Of a DNA stretch of 64,000 nt, positions 1 to 7,665 are shown in pieces. This DNA is from Streptomyces sp. SAI-135 (lineage in GTDB: Bacteria > Actinomycetota > Actinomycetes > Streptomycetales > Streptomycetaceae). The translations under genes and the position numbers were made by a program. The stretch is taken from positions 2,108,001-2,172,000 of the forward strand of contig NZ_JARXYP010000002.1 in NCBI RefSeq assembly GCF_029893805.1, given 5' to 3'. The stretch's first letter is position 1; every line of letters begins with the position of its first letter. The notes beneath the pieces are model-generated. The model saw only the letters and a program-made list of their open reading frames with translations. It was not told the DNA's origin and ran no database searches.

Positions 1-325
1 AGGACGCATATGGATGCGGACTTCAGGAACCCGGTGAGTCTGCCGGGAGTTCTCAGTCTGTCGAGTGCGGTGCGTGAGGTGCGCCGTGGCATGGCAGCTC
101 CAACCGACGGGGGGGTGTGGCCGGACGTTACCGCCGGTATCCCCGAGATTGAAGATGAACATGCGTCAAGTTTTGACAGGGGTTCTCGAGCTTATGGGGG
201 GCATCGGAAATCGGATGGAGCCAAATCGCTTGTCGATACGTCTATTCGGCAACGTCGCGCGAAGTCCGTGCGACAACGCCGAAGTGACCGAAGTACAGGT
301 GCAGTTGTGACGGAGGTGCAGGGCG
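1..325. other. Non-coding left edge of window
   Basis: No convincing coding frame: the open frames here show mixed codon use and no ribosome site. Base composition is visibly less G+C-rich than the genes that follow. The last bases carry GGAGG about nine bases ahead of the first gene. Confidence 0.5.
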
Positions 326-928
326 ATGGCCGGTTTCCGGAGTCTGGCGAGACAGGTGCGAGATCCGCGGTGCGATCTGGCGCTCCGGCGCTACTCGCTG
401 CGCAAGTGTCTTGAGCGGTTCGCTCCTTACGGGCACAGGGCGACCTGGGACCACTTGTGCTCCCGGGCGGGTTTCGGTCCCGAGGACCGCTCCCCGGACC
501 CAGCGCGGCTCGTGGCCGCACTGGAGGAACTGGAGGAGGCGCGTTCGGTCTGGCTGGCCTACGAGGTCGAGTTCGCCGAGCGGCGCAAGAAGGAGAAGCA
601 CGACGGGTTGCGCAGGCCGGGCAGTGTGGACGACTGGCACCGGCTGACCTGGGGCGGGTTCGGAGTCGCGTGGTGCGACGATCCCCGGGTGCACCCCGAT
701 GACTCGCTGGCCGAGGTGTTGCGCAGGCTGATCTCCGCGCTGGAGCGCGAGCCGGGCGCGGTGTGTCCGGTGTGCGACGGGGAGCGGCTCGTCTGGAAGT
801 ACGAACTGGATCACGAACCCTCGACAGGCCCGGTCTGCGCGGACTGCGGGATCCTGGTGCCGCGGCCCGTGCTCACACCCGAGGCCCTGGCGGACGCCAG
901 GCGCGGACGGTTGCTGATGTCGGCCTAG
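326..928 (+). CDS. Hypothetical protein with C-terminal zinc ribbon
   Basis: A 200-residue cytosolic protein of unknown role. The N-terminal 140 residues are charged and helical, with many Arg and Glu, and show no recognised fold. Near the C-terminus two Cys pairs, CPVC at about 147-150 and CADC at 171-174, have the spacing of a zinc ribbon. No signal peptide or membrane segment is seen. GGAGG lies nine bases before the ATG; an in-frame GTG 18 bases upstream is possible. The next gene follows after about 90 bases in the same direction. The zinc site is read from the Cys pattern; function is unknown. Confidence 0.75.
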   Translation: MAGFRSLARQVRDPRCDLALRRYSLRKCLERFAPYGHRATWDHLCSRAGFGPEDRSPDPARLVAALEELEEARSVWLAYEVEFAERRKKEKHDGLRRPGSVDDWHRLTWGGFGVAWCDDPRVHPDDSLAEVLRRLISALEREPGAVCPVCDGERLVWKYELDHEPSTGPVCADCGILVPRPVLTPEALADARRGRLLMSA

Positions 929-1016
929 CGTGTGGGCGCGCCGGGGGTGCGCCGGGGATGCCGCACCCCCTGTTGAACAGGCCCGGAATGTCAGTGCCGC
1001 CTGGCACCATCGAGGA

Positions 1017-1739
1017 ATGGTGCAGGTGTGTCTCAACGGTCCGCGCGGCACCGCCGACGGATCGGCGGTGCCCCTCACGCCCTTGGCGATGGCCCAGTCG
1101 GCGGCCGAGGCCGTGGCCGCGGGCGCCACGGACATCCATGTCCACCCCAAGACACCGTGCGGGCGGGACAGCCTGTCGCCGCGGGTGGTCGCGGCGACGC
1201 TGGACGCGATCCGCGCACGGGTGTCGGTCCCCGTCGGTGTGACGACCGGCGCCTGGGCGGAGCCGGACCCGGCGGGCCGGATCGCCCGTGTCCGGAGCTG
1301 GACCGTGCTGCCCGACCACGCCTCGGTGAACTGGCACGAGCCGGGGGCCGAGTCGCTCGCGGCGGCGCTGATCGACCGGGGCGTCGGCGTGGAGGCCGGC
1401 ATCTGGTCCGGTACGGACGCGGCCGAGCGGTTCGCGGTGTCCCCGCTCGGGCCGAAGGTGCTGCGTGTCCTCGCGGAGGTGACGGACACCGACGCGGCGG
1501 AGACCACCGCGCGCACGCTGCTCGACGGGCTCGGCAGGGCCCACGGTCGCCCGGTGCTGCTGCACGGCGAGGACGGCGGCGCCTGGCCGGTGCTGCGGCT
1601 GGCCGGGCGGCTCGGTCTCGCGACGCGGGTCGGCCTGGAGGACATGCTGGTCCTGCCGGACGGCCGACGCGCCGCGTCCAACGCTCAGCTGGTGGCCGAG
1701 GGACTGGCCCAGTACGGGTGGGCCCAGCGGTCGTCGTAG
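1017..1739 (+). CDS. BKACE-family enzyme (3-keto-5-aminohexanoate cleavage type)
   Basis: A 240-residue TIM-barrel-type protein resembling the beta-keto acid cleavage enzyme (BKACE, formerly DUF849) family, which condenses a beta-keto acid with acetyl-CoA using zinc. The N-terminus reads VQVCLNGPRG, like the family's strand-one ALNG motif. An HVH pair near residue 42 and a GLED motif near residue 205 match the expected His-x-His and Glu zinc ligands. It is shorter than many members (270-300). The start is uncertain: GAGGA sits only one to two bases before the ATG, so GTG codons at 1020 or 1026 may be used. Its 3' end overlaps the convergent neighbour by 55 bases. The substrate cannot be told. 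Confidence 0.8.
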   Translation: MVQVCLNGPRGTADGSAVPLTPLAMAQSAAEAVAAGATDIHVHPKTPCGRDSLSPRVVAATLDAIRARVSVPVGVTTGAWAEPDPAGRIARVRSWTVLPDHASVNWHEPGAESLAAALIDRGVGVEAGIWSGTDAAERFAVSPLGPKVLRVLAEVTDTDAAETTARTLLDGLGRAHGRPVLLHGEDGGAWPVLRLAGRLGLATRVGLEDMLVLPDGRRAASNAQLVAEGLAQYGWAQRSS

Positions 1740-2416
1740 GGCAGGGCGAGGAGTTCGGCCTTCTTGGCCAGGTCGGGCTCGTCGCGGGCGCGGAGCCGGT
1801 CGGGGGCGTACTGGGCGAGCCAGGCCCGCAGTGCGGGCACGGCCGTCTCCTCGCCCTGGAGGAACCAGCCGAACGGCGACTCGTCGACGAGCAGTTCGTC
1901 CAGCCACCGGTCGACGCAGCGCGCGAGGTGCGCGTCGGCGACCGGGCTCGCGTGCCAGCGGTCGAGGAGCGGGGTGACCGAGCGGAGCACGGAGGCGCAC
2001 AGCTCGAAGATCTCGACGATCCGGTACGGAGGCTCCGGCGCCGCGAGGACGTCCGCCCACCAGGCGAGCACGAACGTCTCCACGGCGGCGGACTGGTCTG
2101 CGGGCCAGGTACGCCAGTCGACGACGGCCAGTCCGTGGAAGCCGAGGCCGAGCGGCTCCATCTCCCCCATGACCAGCGCCCGCGCGCCCTGCGGCAGCAG
2201 CCGGCGCATCGCGGCCTCCTGGTCGTCGAAGTGGTCGGACACCTCGAAGGCGTACATCCGCAGCACGTCCGCCGGGATCCGGACGTACGGCGTGCGCAGG
2301 TACGCGGCCTCCTCGGGGAGGTGGCAGAGCTCGCAGGCCGACTCGCCCGGGCTGGTGCAGCCGTTGAAGACGGTGTCGATGTCGGCGAGAGCCGCGTCAA
2401 GGGCCGGTGAGGTCAT
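1685..2416 (-). CDS. Hypothetical protein
   Basis: A soluble protein of about 243 residues that I do not recognise. It is rich in Trp and acidic residues, has a short Cys motif (CELCHLPEE) near residue 29, and has no signal peptide or membrane span. The ATG at 2416 was chosen; a GTG at 2446 would add ten residues, and neither has a strong ribosome site. Codon use is normal for the window. The gene runs convergently into the BKACE gene, sharing 55 bases at the 3' ends, a long overlap for two real genes. Both frames look coding, and both proteins end in plausible sequence. Confidence 0.65.
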   Translation of the reverse strand: MTSPALDAALADIDTVFNGCTSPGESACELCHLPEEAAYLRTPYVRIPADVLRMYAFEVSDHFDDQEAAMRRLLPQGARALVMGEMEPLGLGFHGLAVVDWRTWPADQSAAVETFVLAWWADVLAAPEPPYRIVEIFELCASVLRSVTPLLDRWHASPVADAHLARCVDRWLDELLVDESPFGWFLQGEETAVPALRAWLAQYAPDRLRARDEPDLAKKAELLALPYDDRWAHPYWASPSATS

Positions 2417-2552
2417 GGGAGTTGATCCCGTCAGGACTCCGGGCACGGAGTCGCCGCCGGCCGAAGATCGCGACGCTACCAGGCCCGGTGAGGGCGCACC
2501 AGCGGGTTCCGGTACGGCCGGGCGGAACGGGTGCCGCGCCCGGCCGTACGGT

Positions 2553-3074
2553 TCAGCGGCACTGTTCCCGGTCGCGGCGGCCGTTGCCCTGCCCGCCCCC
2601 GCCCCGCTCCACCAGCAGCCGCGAACCGGTCAGCCGGTCGCCGAAGACGTCGTCCGGGTTGGACAGGACACAGGTGTCGAGGGAGAGGCAGCCGCAGCCG
2701 ATGCAGTCGGTGAGGTGGTCGCGGAGGCGGTTCAACTGCTTGATGCGCTCGTCGAGTTCGGAGCGCCAGGCCTCGGAGAGGCGGGCCCAGTCCTCGCGGG
2801 TGGGGGTGCGCTCCTCGGGGAGCTCCGACAGGGCGTCGCGGATCGTGGCCAGGGGGATGCCGACGCGTTGGGCGGCCCGGACGAACGCGACCCGGCGCAG
2901 CGCGTCACGGGAGTACCGGCGCTGGTTGCCCGTGGTGCGGCGGCTGCTGATCAGGCCCTTGGACTCGTAGAAGTGCAGGGCGGAGACGGCGGCGCCGCTG
3001 CGGGCGGCGAGCTGGCCGACCGTGAGTTCGTGGATCTTCTCGGGAATCTGGGGCACCCCTCGAAGCCTACCCAT
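2553..3074 (-). CDS. soxR: SoxR redox-sensing MerR-family regulator
   Basis: A 173-residue transcription factor of the MerR family. The N-terminal winged helix (about residues 15-85) has the family's turn YESKGLI and [13 protein letters not shown] dimer helix follows, then the SoxR cysteine cluster [12 protein letters not shown] with Cys at 124, 127, 129 and 135, which binds the [2Fe-2S] cluster. In Streptomyces SoxR responds to redox-active compounds such as actinorhodin rather than mainly to superoxide; that is family knowledge. The start is supported by GAGGGTGA upstream. It is divergent from the MaoC gene with 90 bases between. The C-terminal tail is Gly/Arg-rich and probably disordered. 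Confidence 0.95.
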   Translation of the reverse strand: MGRLRGVPQIPEKIHELTVGQLAARSGAAVSALHFYESKGLISSRRTTGNQRRYSRDALRRVAFVRAAQRVGIPLATIRDALSELPEERTPTREDWARLSEAWRSELDERIKQLNRLRDHLTDCIGCGCLSLDTCVLSNPDDVFGDRLTGSRLLVERGGGGQGNGRRDREQCR

Positions 3075-3094
3075 GCCGTCACCCTCGCGGTCCG

Positions 3095-3137
3095 TTGACA
3101 GGGGCTTCCCGGCGGACCATGCTAAGCAGTCGCTTAG
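3095..3137 (+). promoter_or_regulatory. Promoter and TetR-type operator of the MaoC gene
   Basis: A consensus -35 TTGACA (3095-3100) is followed after 17 bases by CATGCT (3118-3123). Overlapping the -10 and expected start is the perfect inverted repeat CTAAGC-agtc-GCTTAG (3122-3137). A near copy lies ahead of the TetR gene at 4300-4315. A bound repressor would block this promoter; which protein binds is inferred. Confidence 0.7.
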
Positions 3138-3164
3138 ACATCATGTGGCGAGGAGGCCAGGGAC

Positions 3165-3626
3165 ATGGCAGAGCCGAGGATCTTCACGGGCGTCGACGAC
3201 CTGAAGGCGGCGGTGGGCGAGCAGCTCGGGTACACCGACTGGCTGGAGGTCGACCAGAAGCGCATCGACCTGTTCGCGGACGCCACGGGTGACCACCAGT
3301 GGATCCACGTCGACCCGGAGAAGGCCGCGCAGGGCCCCTTCGGCACGACGATCGCGCACGGCTATCTCACCCTGTCCCTGCTGCCGCTGTTCGGACCGCA
3401 GCTGATCAAGGTCGAGGGTGTGAAGATGGGCGTCAACTACGGGACGAACAAGGTGCGTTTCCCCGCGCCGGTACCCGTCGGCTCCCGCCTGCGCGCCACC
3501 GCCACGATCACCGGCGTGGACGACGTGGCGGGGGGCGTCCAGGTCACCGTCGCCTTCAGCGTGGAGCGCGAGGGCGGGGACAAGCCGGTGTGCGTGGCGG
3601 AATCGGTGTCCCGCTACTACCTCTGA
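3165..3626 (+). CDS. MaoC-like (R)-specific enoyl-CoA hydratase
   Basis: A 153-residue single hot-dog-fold protein of the MaoC dehydratase family, which adds water to trans-2-enoyl-CoA in fatty acid metabolism. The hydratase motif is clear: Asp43 and His48 in DHQWIH, followed by GPFGTTIAHGYLTLSLLP. Length matches the one-domain family. GAGGAGG precedes the ATG. It has its own strong promoter with an overlapping palindrome. It ends four bases from the 3' end of the convergent TetR gene that is probably its repressor. The exact acyl substrate is not visible; a role in fatty acid breakdown fits the regulator and the nearby acyl-CoA dehydrogenase. Confidence 0.9.
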   Translation: MAEPRIFTGVDDLKAAVGEQLGYTDWLEVDQKRIDLFADATGDHQWIHVDPEKAAQGPFGTTIAHGYLTLSLLPLFGPQLIKVEGVKMGVNYGTNKVRFPAPVPVGSRLRATATITGVDDVAGGVQVTVAFSVEREGGDKPVCVAESVSRYYL

Positions 3627-3630
3627 GCGG

Positions 3631-4254
3631 TTACTTGGCCCCCACCATCCGCAGCACGAGGTCGGCGTCGAGCGCGCCGACCTCGTCGGGGGTCCAGGGG
3701 CCGTCGACGTTGAACCAGCGGGCCACGTCGATGCAGAGCGACATGACGGCGAGGGTGGTGCCCCGGACGTCGAGCACGTCGAACTCGCCGGAGGCCACGC
3801 CGTCCTCGATGATCCCGCGCACCTCGGCGTCGCACTGGCGGCGCAGGGCGAGGATCTCGGCGCGGGCGTCGGGGCCGAGGGAGTCGAGTTCGTACTGGAC
3901 GACCCGGGCGGTGGTGCGGCCGCCGGCGTGCCAGCGCACGAAGGAGCTCACCGCGTCCGCGAGCCGCTCGGTCGCGGTGCCCTCGCGGCGGGCCGCGACC
4001 TGGAGGATCTCCAGCGCCTTCGTGTGACCGATGCGGCTGATGCGGTGGAGCAGCTCTTCCTTGGTCTTGTAGTGGATGTAGAGCGCGGCGGGGCTCATGC
4101 CGGCCCGGCCCGCGATGTCCCGGGTCGTGGTGGCGTGGTAGCCGCGCTCGGCGAACGCCTCCACCGCGGCTACGAGCAGCCGCCGCGCCGCGTCGGGCGT
4201 GACCTCGCCCCACGCCGACGTCTCGCCGCCGGCCGTCTCCTCCGCCGTACTCAT
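3631..4254 (-). CDS. TetR-family regulator, likely of acyl-CoA metabolism
   Basis: A 207-residue TetR/AcrR repressor. The helix-turn-helix lies at about residues 25-70, with TTTRDIAGRAGMSPAALYIHY and the following KTKEELLHRI. The rest is the helical ligand-binding and dimer domain, resembling the regulators of fatty acid or cholesterol breakdown (KstR2/FadR types) that sense acyl-CoA. The 16-bp palindrome CTGAGC-gagc-GCTTAG lies 46 bases upstream of its start and matches the perfect site at the MaoC promoter. It therefore probably controls itself and MaoC. The two genes are convergent, four bases apart. The ligand is inferred only. Confidence 0.9.
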   Translation of the reverse strand: MSTAEETAGGETSAWGEVTPDAARRLLVAAVEAFAERGYHATTTRDIAGRAGMSPAALYIHYKTKEELLHRISRIGHTKALEILQVAARREGTATERLADAVSSFVRWHAGGRTTARVVQYELDSLGPDARAEILALRRQCDAEVRGIIEDGVASGEFDVLDVRGTTLAVMSLCIDVARWFNVDGPWTPDEVGALDADLVLRMVGAK

Positions 4255-4598
4255 CGCACGCCCCTCTCCACTGTCAGAACCCCCACCATACCGCCGAACC
4301 TGAGCGAGCGCTTAGCCTCCCCGCCCAGCGGGGCGCCTGCGGCGGGCGGGAGCGGGCGTTGCGGAGCGTGGGGCGCGGTCGGTCCGGGGGAGCCGGCAAC
4401 AGTGGACGCCTGTCCCCGGGGGCCGAGGGCGGCCCACGACCACCGACATTCGAACCCTCGTCGACGGGACACAGCCGTGTTCCCGCGGGCCCAAGGGAGG
4501 GGGAGAGTCTTGGGGCGGTTGGGCCGGGGGCGGGCGGCGTGGGTGGGGTCCCCTCCGGGGTGGGACGTTCGCGGTCCCTCAGCCCGCGCCGCCTCCCG
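4255..4598. other. Intergenic region with no gene
   Basis: Apart from the palindrome at 4300-4315, no coding frame with good codon use, no clear terminator stem and no repeat was seen. The right half is very G-rich on the plus strand. Confidence 0.5.
4300..4315 (-). promoter_or_regulatory. TetR-type operator, autoregulatory copy
   Basis: CTGAGC-gagc-GCTTAG is a 6-4-6 inverted repeat with one mismatch, the same pattern as the perfect site at 3122-3137. It lies 46 bases ahead of the TetR start, where an autorepression site is expected. Confidence 0.65.
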
Positions 4599-4886
4599 TC
4601 ACAGCTTCTCGAAGGGGTCGTGTTCGGCGAGGAGTTTCTCCAGGCGGGCCTGGTCGACTCGGCTGACGATCTGGCCGGCCTCCTGGCGGTCGCGGATGAC
4701 CTTGGCGAGGGTGAAGGCGGAGGTGACCAGGTAGAGAACGGCGATCGCCAGGAAACCCCGCACCCAGGCGTCGGCGTTCAGGCGGAAGATGCCGACGGCC
4801 GTGGCGGCCATGGCCACGGCGAAGGAGGCCACGGCCTGGCCGTAGAAGGCCGCCGTGTTCTGCTGCTTGACCGGTGTGTCACTCAT
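4599..4886 (-). CDS. YiaA/YiaB-family inner membrane protein
   Basis: A 95-residue protein with two hydrophobic helices (about 17-37 and 44-66) joined by a short turn containing NADAW, the pattern of the YiaA/YiaB two-helix family. A charged C-terminal tail follows (DRQEAGQIVSRVDQARLEKLL), probably cytosolic and coiled. The family's function is not known. The start MSDTPVKQQ was preferred over a GTG 36 bases upstream because the extension would be unlike the family. It is followed downstream by no gene in the same direction. Confidence 0.85.
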   Translation of the reverse strand: MSDTPVKQQNTAAFYGQAVASFAVAMAATAVGIFRLNADAWVRGFLAIAVLYLVTSAFTLAKVIRDRQEAGQIVSRVDQARLEKLLAEHDPFEKL

Positions 4887-4945
4887 GGCGAGAGTCTCGG
4901 CCACACGTGGCACGGGCCACATCCGCTCAGGTACTCAGTCGGTAC

Positions 4946-6100
4946 TCAGAACGCCGAGACCCCCGTCAACGCCCGCCCGATCACCAGCTTCTGGATCTGG
5001 CTCGTGCCCTCGTACAGGGTCATCACCCGGGCGTCGCGCAGCAGTTTGCCCGCCGGGTACTCGTCGATGTACCCGTACCCGCCGAACACCTGCAGCGCGT
5101 TGTTCGCGGCGCGCACCGCCGCCTCCGAGGCGAAGAGCTTGGCCTTGGAGGACTCGACGGCGAAGGGCTCGCCGCGGTCGATCAGGTCGGCCACCCGCCA
5201 GGTCAGCAGCCGGGCCGCGTCCACGTCCACGGCGATGTCACTGATCAGCTCCTGGACCAGTTGGTGCCCGGCGATCGGCTTGCCGAACTGCTCGCGCTCC
5301 CCGGCGTACCGGACGGCCGCGTCCAGTGCCGCCTGGGCGATGCCCACGCACCCCGCCGCCACCGACATCCGCCCCTTGGCCAGCGCGGACATGGCGACGG
5401 AGAACCCCTTGCCCTCCTCGCCGAGCATCGCGGAGGCGGGTACGCGGACCCCCTCCAGGACCAGTTCGGCGGTCGCCTGGCCGCGCAGCCCGAGCTTGCC
5501 GTGGATCGTGCGGCGGGTGAGGCCGGGTGCGTCCGCCGGCACCAGGAAGGCGGAGACGCCCTTGTGGCCGGGAGCGTCCGTCGACCGGGCGAACAGCAGC
5601 ACCACATCGGCCCACGTGCCGTTGGTGATGAACATCTTGGTGCCGTCGATGACGTAGTCGTCGCCGTCCCGCACCGCGCGCGTGGCGAGGTTGCCCGCGT
5701 CGGAGCCGGTGCCGGGCTCGGTGAGGCCGAAGCAGCCGACGTACGCGCCGGAGGTGAGCCCGGGGAGCCAGCGCCGCTTCTGCTCCTCGGTCCCCCACGC
5801 GGCGACCGTCTTGGCGACGAGCCCGAGGGAGACGGACACGATCCCGCGCACGGACGAGTCACCCCGCCCGAGCTCCTCGGTGACCAGGCAGTACGCCAGG
5901 TGGTCGCCGCCCGAGCCGCCGTACTCCTCGTCGATCGTCAGGCCGAGGAAGCCGACCTCGCCGAGCTTCTTGACAAGGGACCGGTCGACCTCCTCGGCAC
6001 GGTCCCAGGCGACGACGTGGGGTGCGATCTCGCGGTCCACGAAGTCCCGCGCGAGCCGCCGGACGGCGGTCTGCTCCTCGCTGAGCCCCAGGTCGACCAC
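4946..6100 (-). CDS. Acyl-CoA dehydrogenase
   Basis: A 384-residue FAD-dependent acyl-CoA dehydrogenase that forms the 2,3-double bond of acyl-CoA and passes electrons to ETF. It has the full family length and landmarks: CFGLTEPGTGSDAGN and the TKMFITNGTWAD strand of the flavin-binding middle domain, REQFGKPIAGHQLVQ, and QVFGGYGYIDEYPAGKLLRD. The catalytic base Glu364 is in YEGTSQIQ near the end. This arrangement matches short-chain/AcdA-like enzymes. It is divergent from a TetR gene, with the 19-bp palindrome at 6131-6149 between them. The chain-length range is not readable from sequence. Confidence 0.95.
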   Translation of the reverse strand: MVDLGLSEEQTAVRRLARDFVDREIAPHVVAWDRAEEVDRSLVKKLGEVGFLGLTIDEEYGGSGGDHLAYCLVTEELGRGDSSVRGIVSVSLGLVAKTVAAWGTEEQKRRWLPGLTSGAYVGCFGLTEPGTGSDAGNLATRAVRDGDDYVIDGTKMFITNGTWADVVLLFARSTDAPGHKGVSAFLVPADAPGLTRRTIHGKLGLRGQATAELVLEGVRVPASAMLGEEGKGFSVAMSALAKGRMSVAAGCVGIAQAALDAAVRYAGEREQFGKPIAGHQLVQELISDIAVDVDAARLLTWRVADLIDRGEPFAVESSKAKLFASEAAVRAANNALQVFGGYGYIDEYPAGKLLRDARVMTLYEGTSQIQKLVIGRALTGVSAF

Positions 6101-6130
6101 GAGATCACCTCACTTGAGAAGGACACCTTT

Positions 6131-6149
6131 AAATTAGCACTGCTAGTTT
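6131..6149. promoter_or_regulatory. TetR operator between acyl-CoA dehydrogenase and its regulator
   Basis: AAATTAGCACTGCTAGTTT is a 19-bp palindrome with one mismatch around a central C. It sits in the 76-base divergent gap. The -10-like TACTAT at 6164-6169 for the rightward gene lies just beyond it. A sister site with the same outer bases lies at 12579-12597. Confidence 0.75.
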
Positions 6150-6176
6150 CTTGTTCGCAGCCCTACTATGTGCGCC

Positions 6177-6818
6177 ATGGCCCGACCGCGCAAGCCCCTG
6201 CTCAGCACCGACCGGATCGTCGAGACGGCACGCGCCCTCGTGGACGCGGAGGGCCTCGCGGCGCTGTCCACGCGCCGGCTGGCGGCGGAGCTCGGGGTCA
6301 GCGGGCCGTCCCTCTACAACCACTTCCGCACGAAGGACGAGATCCTGGAGGCGGTCGCCGACTCGGTGAGCGCCCAGGTCGACCTGTCGATGTTCGAGGA
6401 CGGCCGGGCCTGGCGGACCGCCCTGCACGACTGGGCCGTCTCCTACCGCACCGCCCTGCGCGACCACCCCAACATCGTCCCGGTCCTCGCCCAGGGCCCC
6501 GGCCGCCGCCCCGCGGGCCTGCGCCTCGCCGACGCGGTCTACGGCGCGATGGTCGACGCGGGCTGGCCACCGGCGCAGGCGACCTCCATCGGCGCGCTGA
6601 TGCGGTACTTCATCATGGGCTCCGCGCTCGGTTCGTTCGCCGGGGGCTTCGTGGACGACGCGAGCGCGTACGACCCCGCCGACTACCCCCACCTCGGCCA
6701 GGCCCACCTTCTCGCCGAGCAGCAGGAGAAGATCGACGAGCGGGCCTTCGAGACGGGGCTCAGGGCTCTGCTGGACGGGCTGGTGCAGCAGTACGAGCAG
6801 GTCGGGCGCCCCGCATAG
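6177..6818 (+). CDS. TetR-family transcriptional regulator
   Basis: A 213-residue TetR repressor. The N-terminus has the DNA-binding unit LSTRRLAAELGVSGPSLYNHF followed by RTKDEILEAV (about 29-60). The C-terminal part resembles TetR_C_1-type domains. The start at 6177 was chosen because the -10-like TACTAT (6164-6169) ends seven bases before this ATG, which would give a leaderless message; there is no ribosome site, and an ATG at 6168 would fall inside the promoter. It is divergent from the acyl-CoA dehydrogenase and the operator between them suggests it represses both. The ligand may be an acyl-CoA; that is inference. Confidence 0.9.
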   Translation: MARPRKPLLSTDRIVETARALVDAEGLAALSTRRLAAELGVSGPSLYNHFRTKDEILEAVADSVSAQVDLSMFEDGRAWRTALHDWAVSYRTALRDHPNIVPVLAQGPGRRPAGLRLADAVYGAMVDAGWPPAQATSIGALMRYFIMGSALGSFAGGFVDDASAYDPADYPHLGQAHLLAEQQEKIDERAFETGLRALLDGLVQQYEQVGRPA

Positions 6819-6874
6819 GCATGTCCCGGCAGGCGCCGAGGACATTTCGGTGGGCGCCGAAACATCCCTGCCCC

Positions 6875-7600
6875 ATGCTGGAACGCATGACCAAGGACCC
6901 GCAGGCGCTCCCGCTGGCGAGGCTCGCCGCCCTGATCGCCGACGAGACCCGGGCCGCCTGCCTCCTGGCCCTCCTCGACGGCCGGGCCTGGACCGCGGGT
7001 GAACTGGCCCGCCACGCGGGAGTCGCCGCCTCGACCCTGAGCGAGCACCTCGGCAAGCTGGTCGCGGGCGGACTGCTGACGCAGGAGCGGCAGGGGCGCC
7101 ACCGGTACGTGCGGCTCGCCGACGCGCGGGTGGCCCACCTGGTCGAGGACCTCGCGGCACAGGTGGCCCCCGAACAGGACACGGCCCGGCGCCCGCGAAA
7201 CCTGCGGGAGTCGAGCGCCGGATCGGCGATGGCCCGGGGCCGCACGTGCTACGACCACTTCGCGGGCCGCCTGGGCATCGCCCTGACCGACGCCCTGACG
7301 TCCCGCGGACTGCTGCGCCAGGACACGGGTTTCGCCCTCACCGACGCGGGCCTCGCATGGTTCGGGGCCGCGGGCATCCCCCTCGACCGCCGGGGCCGCC
7401 GCCCGCTGGCCCGGGCCTGCCTCGACTGGACCGAACGCCGTCCGCACCTGGCGGGGGTGGCGGGGGCGGCCCTGTGCCGGCACGCGCTGGACGCGGGCTG
7501 GTGCGTCCGCATCGGCTCGCAACGGGCCGTGAAGGTGACGGCGGCGGGAGAGCGGGTGTGGGCCGAACTCCTGGGCGTCGACACGGAAGCGCTGCGCTGA
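6875..7600 (+). CDS. ArsR-family winged-helix regulator
   Basis: A 241-residue regulator. The N-terminal ArsR-type winged helix spans about residues 15-95, with recognition helix AASTLSEHLGKLVAGGLL and wing QERQGRHRYVRL. The second half is a longer C-terminal domain that begins with ARGRTCYDHFAGRLGIALTDAL, the layout of larger ArsR-like Streptomyces regulators. No paired Cys typical of metal-sensing ArsR proteins (ELCVCDL) is present, so a metal ligand is unlikely. The start could also be the second Met at 6887. It lies ahead of the EamA exporter gene in the same direction with 65 bases between, and may control it. Confidence 0.85.
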   Translation: MLERMTKDPQALPLARLAALIADETRAACLLALLDGRAWTAGELARHAGVAASTLSEHLGKLVAGGLLTQERQGRHRYVRLADARVAHLVEDLAAQVAPEQDTARRPRNLRESSAGSAMARGRTCYDHFAGRLGIALTDALTSRGLLRQDTGFALTDAGLAWFGAAGIPLDRRGRRPLARACLDWTERRPHLAGVAGAALCRHALDAGWCVRIGSQRAVKVTAAGERVWAELLGVDTEALR

Positions 7601-7665
7601 GCCCCGCCGACCACCCGTCCGAAATCCGCGAGCCCCCAGATCCGCGCTTGCCTAGTCTCAGGAGC

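Noticed and set aside
10..414. 134-residue open frame at the left edge
   Set aside because: Poor codon bias, no ribosome site, and overlap with the zinc-ribbon gene that has a good start.
4874..6874. Long plus-strand extension upstream of the ArsR gene
   Set aside because: It runs antisense to the acyl-CoA dehydrogenase and out of frame through the TetR gene; only the last 241 codons match a family.
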